DNA from: Marsupella aquatica
Lineage: Eukaryota > Marchantiophyta
Assembly: GCA_973895155.1 (NCBI GenBank)
Contig: OZ316899.1
Location: forward strand, 13,578,001-13,642,000
DNA length: 64,000 bases
Direction of reading: 5' to 3'
The translations under genes and the position numbers were made by a program. This document shows positions 50,960 to 61,305 of the stretch, in pieces. The notes beneath the pieces were generated by a model, which made no database searches, had not been told where the DNA came from, and worked only from the letters and a program-made list of their open reading frames with translations. Every line of letters starts with the position of its first letter. The first letter of the stretch is position 1.

Positions 50960-53900
50960 ATTAAGAACGTTGGACAGCCAGTGTGGGAGTTGAAGGGTCA
51001 CACTTTGGCTTGGACCAAGGAAGCCATTCTTGGAGAGTTCTTAGGAACTGAAGAGATGAAGCGTAAAGGTAGTTCGGCGTCTGCAACACCAGCTAAGCGG
51101 AATCGATCGGAGAGGCAGGTCAAGGCTGAAGCCGTGCCAGTTTGTGATAGGGCAGTAGAGGATAAGTTTATGACGGGTTGGGCAGATAAGCCACCGGCCG
51201 ACTTACAACTATAGTTTGCACAAGAAGAAGATGAGGTCTTCTGTGCTATCCAGGATAACAAGTATTTTGGATACATGAACGACACCGGCTTAGAGGGATT
51301 CATTTGGTTACCACGACGGTTAATTGACATAACAGACAAAGATCTGTTAGACTTTGTAGGATGTTAGGAGGCTTCTTCTAACACGACACTGACATATGGG
51401 AAGGTGGTGGAATTAACGCCAGCACTAATTGAAGCCGTCTTCGCTCTTCCACAAGGGAATAAAACTAAGGTGGAGCAGCGAATGACATTGTCGGATAACC
51501 AATTCCGATCATTTCCAGGGCCCTCTACTAAGAATGGGTTCTTTAGAAATCAATGCACTAATCCACATGTGGGGCAGTTGATTGATTTCTTACGAGTCAC
51601 GCTACACTATACAGTGCCGAGAGCAGAGATCGGCAAAGCCCAGGTATTTTTGGTGGAGAATATCGATTCAAGCCAAGACTACAATGGCTATCTTTTAATG
51701 CAATTAAAGAAGGCATTGAATGAAGAGAAGCAGAGTATTGGGAAAGGAGCGGTATCCAAAATAGGGTACCATCTGCAATTACTTTGCCGATATGCAAGAA
51801 GCCAGTCTTTGCACCCGTGTTACCACTATAGGAGAGGACGGCGATTACAACACGGGTGGAGGAGGAGGACGAGCAGCCCCTGAACAAGCGACGGCAAGAG
51901 AAGAGGTCGGCAACACAGGCAATCCAGGGACGGGAGAATAGGCCGGAGTGGTGGACCTTGCCACCCAGTGCCCTCACCAATCCTAGCACTCATGCCTAAG
52001 TGCCCTTGGTGCCCGAACGCCTCCACGGAATACCCCGAGCAAGTAACCTAGTGCCCCTTGCACCGCCAGCGGCCCCTTCCATACGAAGCCGCACTTGCTC
52101 TCTAACACGACCGCTACTCAACGGTCCTCCCTACCTGCACAAGCAACCAAACACCTCGGTAAGTAACCCTTCAGGATCTAGAACTCGCCAAGTCTAGCAT
52201 CCTAACTCAAGCTCAACAGACGTTGGTAAATAGGTCAGTGATAGGTCCTCCCGATGCCATAAGCCGGAACCAGAACCCACGCCCACCGTTTGTCAAGAAC
52301 AGCTCCTTCCTTGGGCGCGGCCCAGGTTCCCCCTCGTACCTATCCATCACCAACTGACCACCCTGACCTCAGGACATGCTCATGGCCCAAATAGCGTAGC
52401 TTGTCCTAAAGCTTGTCCCAAGCTTGTCTCAACACGCCGAGACCAGAATGGCCCCGACTGTAACAACCGCTCCCGGTTCGCCCCACTGATGGTCTAGGGA
52501 CCAAGCACCCTTGGGACTCAGCCTCCATACCTACTTGGCCTTGCCTCCCCAACGCAAGCTCCCTTGGGAGGCTGAACGCGGCTTGGCTGCTGTTCGGCAG
52601 GATTTGGGAAGCGGACGAGCTAACACCCGCAAACCACGAGAACCCATGGCACCCCCAGACCCATCTAAGCTTAGAAGGGCATAGCTCTCATCAATAGCTT
52701 TCCAACGCACCCAAGAAGTCCTCTAACGGACTTCCCGTTGGGGAGATATCGTCATTTCCGTTTGGCGGTTTCCCTTAGTGTCGCGACCGCCGCGGCTCAC
52801 GACTTCGGCTCGGCCTTAGCCCCCAGGGAGACACCACTCCCCTCATATATGCTTCTGGAGACCTGCCACCCCCGGACCAGCTTTGGTCCCTAAACATTTG
52901 GCCCCCAACCCGGATCCCATCACGCATTATGGGTGCGCCACCAACTGGGAACGCCCATAACTTTCTTGATAGGCATCCGCAACCGGGGTGCCTTAGCCCG
53001 TTGTGACCAGGCCGACCCAGTGCTCATGCCTAGGCCCTCAGGTCTGATCGTCGCTTGGGGCCCCCGACCGGCCCAACCCGGATCGGGCCACAACTTGCGC
53101 CCCAAGCGTCCGTTGCCAATGGCGTCAACTCCATTGGCCTTGGGCCCAAGAGGAGCTCACTCCCAAGCCCTCAGAACTCAAAGTCCATCCGACGGTCCGG
53201 ACGGCCATCCTTGAGCCCGGCCCATTTCCCCTTGACCCGACCAGCCATAGGCTAGTCCAAGTCCTTAGTGTGTGTCCCCAGCTTGGCCCCTTGCCTTGCT
53301 AGTGCGACGTCTCATTGCCCACAAGTCTCCCCATGCTAAGTCCTCCCCAGATGGCCTATCCGGGCCTGGACCATAAGGGAGCTCGGCGTCGGAGTCAACA
53401 ACGCCGGAGCTAAGTGTTAAGGTAGTCGAGTTCCGCGACTGCCGGCACACAGGCAGTCCAGGGACGGGAGAATCCCCCTCTCAAGGAACCAGAGGTGGTA
53501 ACATATGATGAGGTGAGAAATCCGTTGCGACGGCCTACTCGTAATAAGCCATATGCAGGTATTCAACTGGTAGAGAGGAAGATGACTGCCGAAGAAAGAA
53601 AGAAACGAGATGAGCAAATGGATTTGGAGTCAGAAGATGGAAGCCGAGGCCGTAGTCAGGAGAGGCTAGTCCTTAGAGCTCCTAGTCGGGCCCGAGTGGA
53701 GGAACCGGTGGAGGTAAATCAACCAGTGGCAGCCCAACAATACTCAGAGGAGGAGATTGGGGGCTTTGCAGAAGAGGCGGCATGCTCGGTAGTCAGGTTA
53801 ATGTGGATGACTATGACAATGTTTATGTCGATCATGGGGAGAGACTGGTGCCTGGAGTGAGAACGTTGGGAAGGTTTTGTAGAAGACTTCCCTCAGTCTT

Positions 53901-54105
53901 TTATGGCAAGCCGGAGGATTAGAAAACCCCAGAGTCTCCTCCACCGGACGTGACACCATTGGAATTTGACCGAATGAAGGAAGCCGAGGCAGGTTTGAAG
54001 GAGAAACTCGATGAGTGGAGGGCCCAAAATGACATACAAGAATGGCAGCTACCAGGTAGTGATTGGCCGGAGGAAATAAAATGGCTTAGTGAGAAGCAGG
54101 CTGAG
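50960..54105 (+). pseudogene. B-type protein, B3 (N-terminal half)
   Basis: 50981-51214 holds the N-terminal block (LKGHTLAWTKEAILGEF; KRKGSSASATPAKR). 51404-51883 has FALPQGNKTKVEQRM and the motif LHYTVPRAEIGKAQVFLVEN at 51602-51661, then YLLMQLKKALNEEKQSIGKG. After the C2 insertion 53495-53860 continues with the basic/acidic linker (NPLRRPTRNKPYAGIQLVER), and the region up to 54105 with KWLSEKQAE. It is broken by a stop at 51212, a TAG near 51365 and a frameshift near 53800. Confidence 0.6.
51940..53447 (-). mobile_element. C2: family C insertion inside B3, probably a solo LTR
   Basis: Most of it (52240-53440) matches 13860-15040 of C1 in inverted orientation. It splits a B3 coding segment that can be read on both sides. 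It is flanked by a 26-bp direct repeat, CACAGGCARTCCAGGGACGG continuing GAGAAT, at 51914-51939 and 53448-53473. No gag is present. Confidence 0.6.
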
Positions 54106-54940
54106 GCACCAGTGGTCGATGGTACGGTTGCCATGAAATTCTGCAGGTGCCAGTAGAGGTTTTCTGAAGCAAGTGTAGATGTCCTTGTAGACTGTGTAGT
54201 GCTGGACTCGTTGTTGATGATGTCCCGGACCCAAGCGGGGATGTGGTCAAAGTGGTGCCGCTGTAAGTCGATCGTGCCCGGGATAGTGAAGACCGCGTCC
54301 GGAAGCCAAAGCAATGCTTCCCAAAAACCAATATATTTGCCTCCGTCAAAGAAGTACCTTGATATCTCTTCGTGTCGGTAAAGCTCGCTTTGGGACGGGT
54401 AGTCAAAGTTAAGGAGATAGTGATGGCAGCTTGCTAGGCGGATGGCTCTCTCGTACTCATGCTCGATCTTTTATCGTCGCGGGTTGGCGTATTTTAATGA
54501 GTTGGCCAAGTGCAGCCCGATAGACAAGAATTGCGTCCAGAATCGCAAGGCCAAACTAGAAAGGATCGTGTGCAACATTCAGGGGAGATAGAAGGCGACT
54601 AAGGATAAGCGAGAGAATTGGGGTCAAAGCTGGCGTGTGAACTGAAGAATTGGTGCACTGCAAAGGATCGCCCCCCTTTTTATACCCTGAGAGCTCGTCG
54701 ATCGCCCGACGCCTCCTCGTCGCTTATAGGCTGAGCCTTTCATGCTTGCAGTGTACCGGCCACTCCGCCGGTCTGGGTCAACGCGTGTCAATGGCCGCCT
54801 CCCGAAGTTCATTATACGGACCCGAGGGGGAAAGGTGAGGGCCCATTACACACTCGTAACCCGGGCGTGCAAATGGCGACCCGCCGCCAGCCCAAACACG
54901 AACGCCCCTTATTGACTAACGATTTCCTACTCATAATTGT
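54106..54940 (-). pseudogene. A2 5' region: promoter and N-terminal coding block (inverted)
   Basis: 54314-54110 encodes the block found at 21230-20990 of A1 (LQRHHFDHIPAWVRDIIN; ASENLYWHLQNFMATVPST). The region upstream contains GGGTATAAAAAGGGGGG (minus, 54677-54684), matching the TATA box of A1. The 5' limit is marked by ATGAGTAGGAAATC near 54940, also present near 21785. Confidence 0.65.
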
Positions 54941-55089
54941 AATTAGGTGATTATTCTAAAAAAGAGAGTTAAAGTATCAAAACCATAAATTTTTAAATTT
55001 TTAAAGTTTTTATAAGGCCCTTTAAGCAAATTTAAGTTAGTATAAGCTCAAATGGGTTCAGCACTTCAGTATTTCCGGCTACCACGCCA

Positions 55090-56060
55090 CTAGCGGGAGA
55101 TCATCCAGTTGGTAATCCGTGCCCGGCTTCGGCATACTTCCGCAACTTCTCTGTTTGATTATTTGCACGCCTCTGCAAGCCGATCATCTTGTCTTTGGCC
55201 TCCTCTAGCTCTTGGGATAAATCCTCAACTTCCTCATTAAGCCGATGCGCCTCATCCTTGGCCGCCTTGAGCTCCTCGTTTAAGATCTGCACGATCTCAA
55301 ACTCCTTCTTATCCAAAGCGGCTCTCTGGGAATAGTTGATGATTTCCAGCTTTGTGACCTCATCCGTCCATGCCTGCTTTGTCCAGGTTATCTCCTCCTG
55401 CAGCTCCTTGCGTATCTCTTGGACTCCGCTCAGGTGATCATTGGCCGTAGTGCAAATGGCGTCCTCATGCTTCTCTTGCATGGCTTCCAACCGGTCGAGT
55501 AACTTGTCATACTTCCTTTGGGCTTCTACCAAGGCCTTCTCGCTCTGGGTGGCCTGGTCCTTAGCCGTCTTTTTGAGCCTCTCGACTTGGCAAATTAGAC
55601 CCTGTACCTCTACTTTTGAATCGGCTAACTCCAGCTCTACCTTCGTCAAATTTTCCTTGATCTGCTGGTTATCCAATTGGTAGTTTTCCAATTGGTTGTT
55701 TGCCACCTCCAATTCCTGTTGCTTAGCCAAGAGATCCTGCTAAGCTTGTTGATCAAACTTTGTCTTAGCAACTTTGGCTTCCATGGAGCGAAGCCGAGCG
55801 ATTACCTCTTCTTTCTTTAATCGCTCCAACGTCATTGCCTCCTCCAACCTTGTTTGGTCAGCCATTTCCTTTCTAAGAAATGGTCCGGATTCTAACTCAT
55901 TGCCAAAGATTTCTAAGGCTAGCAGTCCACACATGTCTCCATACTCCCTAGCCCGATCCGTCGCATATTTTGACCTGCCAGGTGATACTGGCATCTGCCA
56001 ACGAGGCCGTTTCTTCCAAGCTTCGGCCCGTAATTGATCGAAGTGAGTGAGAGGCTCCAG
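55090..56060 (-). pseudogene. B3 coiled-coil half (inverted)
   Basis: 55994-55740 has YGDMCGLLALEIFGNELESG and FLRKEMADQTRLEEAMTLER. 55730-55101 is one open coiled coil (ENYQLDNQQIKENLTKVELE; QEIRKELQEEITWTKQAWTD; LNEEVEDLSQELEEAKDKMI). It corresponds to 24482-23600 of B1. The C-terminal block of B1 (MAAHICGTV...) is missing here; an AT-rich stretch follows instead. Confidence 0.65.
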
Positions 56061-58251
56061 CTCAGCCGTGCCCGTGCCCGCACCAGCACCAGCTCAGGCT
56101 CAGGCTCCGCCTCAGCCTAGCCAAACCCCGCCACCAGTCACCCCACCCATACAGGTGAGATCCGTCGTCAACGCCGTAGATCTCAACGATGACAAAGAGG
56201 CTATGTTACCCTTGTTCAGGTGGCCCAGAGGAGCAAACACTCAGGGAGCCGGGACTACATCGCCCCCTCCCCAGGCCCGGACCCAAGTAGGGGCTCCAGC
56301 AGACAACACGGTGACTGTAGCCGCCCTGGCCCCAATACTAACGGTGGTGGCACTACCTATACCCGATCGAGAAGATGGGGAGGTGTCACCCTCCCCGAGC
56401 GAGTCTTGGGGAAAGAAGAGGAAGGAACCCGCAGCTGTATCCGGGTTACCCATGGCCATGGTAGCCGCGGCCAAGGTGACAATGCATCGCATGGGGGAGA
56501 ACGTGCATAAGAACATCCTCCACCCCAAACATGCGGTGTACTTGAAAACTCAAGGGTTTGTGCACCTTGCCTCTCTCCCCTAGAACACCTGTAGGTACTA
56601 CGGGGAGGACATGACAGAATTTGTCAAGAATTATGACAACGTCTGTCAACATACTCGGCTGCGGGGGAGGAATATGTCCCTCACAGAGGAGCGGCTCAGG
56701 ATGATCTTCGGGCTACCCGAGGGAGATCACCGAGTCAAATCACGGGCTCCCGGGGACAAAGGAGCCAAGTACCAATCCTTGAGTTTTCCCTCCGAGGGGT
56801 CAATGGACAACGGGTTCATGATGAGGACCTGCCTCATCCCCGAGATAGTCGAGCGACTGGAGTTCTAGAGGTACGCCCTCCACATGATGGAACCCCGGGG
56901 TGAGATCTCCGCTGCCCAGGTTATCCAGGTCGAGAACTATCGACCTAGGAAGTGGGCGTCGTACTTCGCTAAGAAGTTCCATGAAGAGATGGAGCGGCAA
57001 AGGAAGGCGCTATACATCGGCGGGAAGGCGTATTTTGCAAGCCACATTGAGATCATTCTTGAGTGGTACGCCCAGTTTGATCGACGAACCCTTCCTCAGG
57101 TCAACGTAACTAAGTTGGTCCCAGCTAGGTGGGTCTTCCCGGCCCTGGATAGACGGCCCCAACCCGAGGCCCAAAGTCTGGCGGCCACGCAGGCCTCACC
57201 CACCCCACCTCCACAAGTAGTCGTAGTCGTGGAAAAAGTGGTACGAGACAAGGTAGTAATCGTGACCTTAGATGTGATCAACCAGGTCGGGCCGAGCGCA
57301 GAAGTCGAAGCGGTAGAAGACTTGGCTGAGCTTGAGGGTCCAAAAAAACCACCAATGGCTATTCCGGAGGAAAGAATGATGATGGAGGAGGACACTCCAG
57401 CACCTTCCAACACTACATCCCCAGGGCTGGATGTCACTACCCCGGCCCCCGCGCGAGTTGACGTCTGCCCGTGCCCAAATCCGGACAGGCACAACCTGGA
57501 CCACCCGGAACTCTTTGTACCGGGTACATTTCTGAACGGGCTTTTGGGAGATTTCTCTCAACAGATTACCCGGGATACCGGGGAGTTCATGGCCCGGAAG
57601 GTAGCCTACTTCTTCAATCAGGAGTTGGTTACCGCAGTAAAGGCAGGTCGGGCCCAGTCGGAGGCCCTTCAGAGGATAGAGCAGTACCGGGTTGAGTCCG
57701 TGTTCCTAAAGGACAAAGTTGCGGCTCAAGAGGCTGAGCTTCTGCAACTATGACCCAAGGTTGCAGCCGCCGATGAGTTGTTAGCAAATGCGCACGCCCT
57801 TACCGCCCTAGCCAAACAGGCCAAAGCTGGGAAGGAGGCTGAGATTGCACGGCTACGGACCCAGGTTGACAGTTTGAAGAACCAAACTGTCATCTGGCAA
57901 AAAGACCTGGAGGTGGCCGAAGAGCGGGCCCAACGTGACACTGCGGAGATAGCCGCCCTACAAGCCGAAGTAGCGCGGCTTCAAACCAAAGCCGAGAAGC
58001 AGAACCAGATGGTAGGCAAGTTGACGAGCGACACCCAGCAGCTGGAAGAGGCATGCCAGGAGGCAGTGGAGGAGATGGACACGGCGAGGCCAGAGAACGA
58101 ATCTCTGTTGGACCAAGTCCAGCTCCTCAAGATGGACAACGTAGGCAGCAGGATGGCCGCTCCCACTCGGACGGCTCTGGCAAGCGCACCAGGCATTAGC
58201 AGGAGGGTTAGGCTTAGAATAGAACTAGGAGTAGCTAAAACAAGCTGTTAG
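56047..58251 (+). pseudogene. A-type protein, A2 (Pro-rich linker, motif domain, coiled coil)
   Basis: From about 56061 the A2 frame runs through a Pro-rich linker (VPVPAPAPAQAQAPPQPSQT), NIL-HPKHAVYLKTQGF-like sequence, MIFGLPEG, the motif LHMMEPRGEISAAQVIQVEN (56878-56937), a Pro/Ala-rich spacer, LFVPGTFLNGLLGDFSQQIT, and a long coiled coil (57600-58150; EAEIARLRTQVDSLKNQTVI). Stops at 56581, about 56866 and 57751 interrupt it. It is more complete and less broken than A1. No catalytic residues are recognised. Confidence 0.6.
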
Positions 58252-59898
58252 GACAAGTGTCGGCCAGAAGATAGCGGCGCTGACACATTAGCCAGCTTGT
58301 ATAGAATAGGTTAGACTAATAGGACAAGTTGTAACCAGCTTAGCAAGGATATAAGTTAGCATAGATTTGGGCACGAGGCCAGGCTGGTCCTCAGCCCTTA
58401 GTATTTAGCAGCCCTCCGATAGAGGCAAGTGGGGGATTTTAGACTCAGAAGTTGGCCATTCGCGGTACGCGTGAGGAGTCCCAAACTCGGTGAAGTACCG
58501 GAGCGCCAAGGGGAGGGTATACGACTAAGCTTGTTGGGCAAGTGCGGAGCCGGGCTTTGTTGTAGTGTATACTCCTCGGCCTTGGGCCCGTGCGTTCACG
58601 AGGTGTCGGGTCAACCAATCGTAAGTGTATGATCATAAATGAATGAAATCCTTTTCCCCTCAATTCCTTTGTGTAAATCGAGATTTATGTTAATGTGTAA
58701 ATGCATGTATGAGTCTTGTGTGCAAGTATCAATGCCGGGCCGAACACGTTGTCACGAGGACTTAAAGTTAGGGGCTCCTCGGGCAAACTATGCGTTTCTG
58801 GTTGCAATCGGGATAGGTGACAAGCACGTTTCGGAGCGAACTCTCACTCCTTTATATTTTTTTACTTTTCTCACAAAGGTTACAATAGGTGCCCTCGAGT
58901 AAGCTTGCCCGCAAGAGTCTGGTAGCTGGCCCTACGGCGGGCTGCTACCTCTAACTTGTCGGGTAGAACTCCTCGAGTGACTAGCTACTCAAAATCTGAC
59001 GGAAAAACTATCCTCCTTAGCTCACAAAACCAAAAACTTGACTAGCTACTCCACTAGTCTAAAACAGCTTGCACGGAACTTGGGCCTAGACCAACGAGGC
59101 TCCAAACTCAAGAAATCCCCGCCTGGATCAACGAGACTCCAGACTCGAGAAATTCCCCGCCTGGATCGAAAACTCCCCACCTGGATCGAAAACTCACTCG
59201 GAACTCAAAAACCGCCACACAACAGTCAAGTTCCACAAAATGGAGTGGAACTCACAGAATGCAACTCAACAGACCTCAATAGACAACCGCCAACCTCAAT
59301 GAGCCGAGGCTCAAGTCTTAAGTAGCATCGGAAACCCAACCATCCAGCCTGAGCCAGCTGCCAGCAGCGAGGCTCATCCAAACACCAAGCCTGGTGACTC
59401 ACCCAAACACCAAACCTGGTGACGACGAGTCACCCAATCGCCAAACCTCAATCCATCCAACCAAGCAGCCCCTCCAAGTCAGCATGTACGCAACCCAACC
59501 GGGAGGCCTTGCCCATCATCCCCTATAAAAGCCATTCTTGAGCCGAAATCTTTCGGCACGACAACGTTATGCCAAGCATGCACGGGGTGCAGGGTACGGA
59601 TATGGGGTTGTGAGCCGGGGTTGAGCACTTGTACTAATGGATCCGGATCGAAGGCGGTAACACGAAGGCTTAGAAGTTTGTAAGTCGGGGTTGACCCCGT
59701 GTCGACTAAGGTACGTTCCGGCGGTGGAACACAAACTATACCTAGGAAGTGTCTGTATATAACAGTAAGCGCACTTAGCGCAATTTACATGAGTTAGGAG
59801 CATTCCGTGCATCCCTCCCTGCCCGAACCCTCATATTTACAAAGGATGTGCCTGTCTAAGCCAAAGCCCGGGTTAAGGTCTAGGCTGACAACGTGACA
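58252..59898 (+). repeat. A2 3' terminal region
   Basis: Non-coding tail of A2, ending in ...GCCCGGGTTAAGGTCTAGGC continuing TGACAACGTGACA. The inner and outer parts match the A1 tail (18816-17958), but 58640-59520 has no clear match there. Contains the hairpin motif (59709-59743) and a plus-strand TATA box CCCTATAAAAGCC (59524-59530). Confidence 0.6.
59709..59743 (+). repeat. A/B terminal hairpin motif (A2 copy)
   Basis: AAGGTACGTTCCGGCGGTGG continuing AACACAAACTATACC. GTTCC (59715-59719) pairs with GGAAC (59726-59730) around a 6-base loop. Confidence 0.6.
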
Positions 59899-59924
59899 AT
59901 CAGGTTCATTGCCTCATACAATTA

Positions 59925-60080
59925 ATGCGCGAGGTAGCAATTGTAGGCCCGATACATTGTCAATGGATGTATTGGGTAGAGCGTTACATGGGGGTGATGA
60001 AGTCATATGTCTCTAATTGGGCTAGGGTGGAAGGTAGCATTGCAAAGCGTCATCTTGGAGCAGAGAGTATGTTTTATTGT
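59925..60080 (+). pseudogene. CACTA (En/Spm) transposase fragment, DUF4218 region
   Basis: REVAIVGPIHCQWMYWVERY followed by MGVMKSYVSNWARVEGSIAK matches the DUF4218 signature of plant CACTA Tnp2 proteins (GPVHxRWMYPFERYMxxLKxYVxNxAxPEGSIAExY). Only about 50 residues survive, directly after the A2 end; no terminal CACTA repeats were seen. Confidence 0.75.
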
Positions 60081-60363
60081 AAAAGCATAGTTGCCACACT
60101 AGATCTAAGGGCTCCCAGGGGATGGATAGATGTGTTAGGTATTTACTCAAGGTCTAGGGTTACGACATGTAACCATAGTTAGGCTAACTGTAGTCGGAGA
60201 CATGGTTAGGTTTACTAGGATGCACACTATATGTCAAACGGTGTTTGATTGGATAAGTGGAACTTAGGCTCATTGTTATGGAGCCACTTGAGAGATGAGG
60301 AGAGCTTACATTGTGGAGACTTGGTATGGCCGACGGGCTTAGAGTTCAATAAAGCTCTCTTGT

Positions 60364-61305
60364 GTGTTCCTGTGGATGTACCCTCAAGGAGGTGAACCAC
60401 GTATCTCTTGTGTTGACTACTTGCACGTTGGATGTGTCATGTGCTTACCGTTGCGATTGTCGTCTATGCTCAACAATTGGTCACAAAAGCGTCCCGAGCA
60501 GCGCATGAATGGCAAGGACAAAGTAAATCTAGGACAAGATTTGCTTCAAGGGGAAAGTCTCAAGAGAGAAAGGAGAGCAAACAATGCGTGGATTCTTGAT
60601 TGTGCTTGCTCCTTTCACATTTGTTACATTCGTGAGTATTTCAATTCTTATTTTGTGTCAAACGATTCAATTTTGATGGGAAATGATCACTCCTGTCGAG
60701 TTGAGGGTATTAGATCTATAAAGATTCAAATGTTTGATGGCATTGTGCGCATAGTGTCCGGAGTCAGATTTGTACCTGGCTTGCGTAAGAATTTGATTTC
60801 ACTCGGTGTGTTGGATACAAATGGTCATCAATGGCCAGTAATTGATGGGGGGACTTCAAGTCATGTCGAGAGAGACAATGATTTTGAAGGGGAGCAGATA
60901 GAAGAATTTGTATGTGCTGCAGGGCAATACAGTATGTGGAGAGGCCAATGTAAACAAGTCTCATGAGGAAATGACTCAACTGTGGCATTCACGGCTAGGC
61001 CACATGACTGAGAAAGGATTGGCTATCTTGTGGAAGAATGGGCTCATTTCTAATTTGTAGTCTTGTAAATTGGATTTTTGTGAGCATTGCATTTTTGGAA
61101 AGCAGCATTGTCGTGCTTTTGGTGTTGGAACTCATTATTCCAAAGTGGTTCTTGAGTACATACATAGTAACATGTGGGGACCATCCCCGACTCCCTCACA
61201 TTCTGGAAAATTGTTCTATGTATCTTTTATTGACGATTACTCAAGATTTATATGGATTTATTTCATGACACATAAGTCTGATGTCTTGTCCATTTTTCCT
61301 TGGAA
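60364..61305 (+). pseudogene. second Ty1/copia element: protease, GAG-pre-integrase and integrase start
   Basis: AWILDCACSFHIC is the copia protease active-site strand, here D-C-A instead of D-S-G or D-S-A. VRFVPGLRKNLISLGVLD follows. After a frameshift near 60960, LWHSRLGHM (GAG-pre-integrase), CEHCIFGKQH (zinc module) and FIDDYSRFIWIYFM (integrase strand) can be read. The sequence stops at about 61305 in the integrase at the 3' end of a LINE, in the middle of the HKS-x-V helix. A TAG lies at 61058. Confidence 0.85.

Larger units (their letters stand above)
50901..54105 (+). mobile_element. B3: B-type unit, first part (interrupted by C2)
   Basis: Plus-strand B unit that starts inside the N-terminal block at the broken end of M2 and is interrupted at 51940-53447 by a family C insertion. 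It continues to 54105, where an inversion breakpoint is. The coiled-coil half of the same unit is found inverted at 56060-55090. Confidence 0.7.
54106..56060. other. inverted 1.95-kb segment joining parts of B3 and A2
   Basis: Inside this segment the B3 coiled coil and the A2 N-terminus with its promoter run on the minus strand, while the rest of both units runs on the plus strand. The segment is bounded by GGCTGAG (54099-54105) and its complement CTCAGCC (56061-56067). Reading it in the opposite direction makes both proteins continuous across both ends. Confidence 0.8.
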
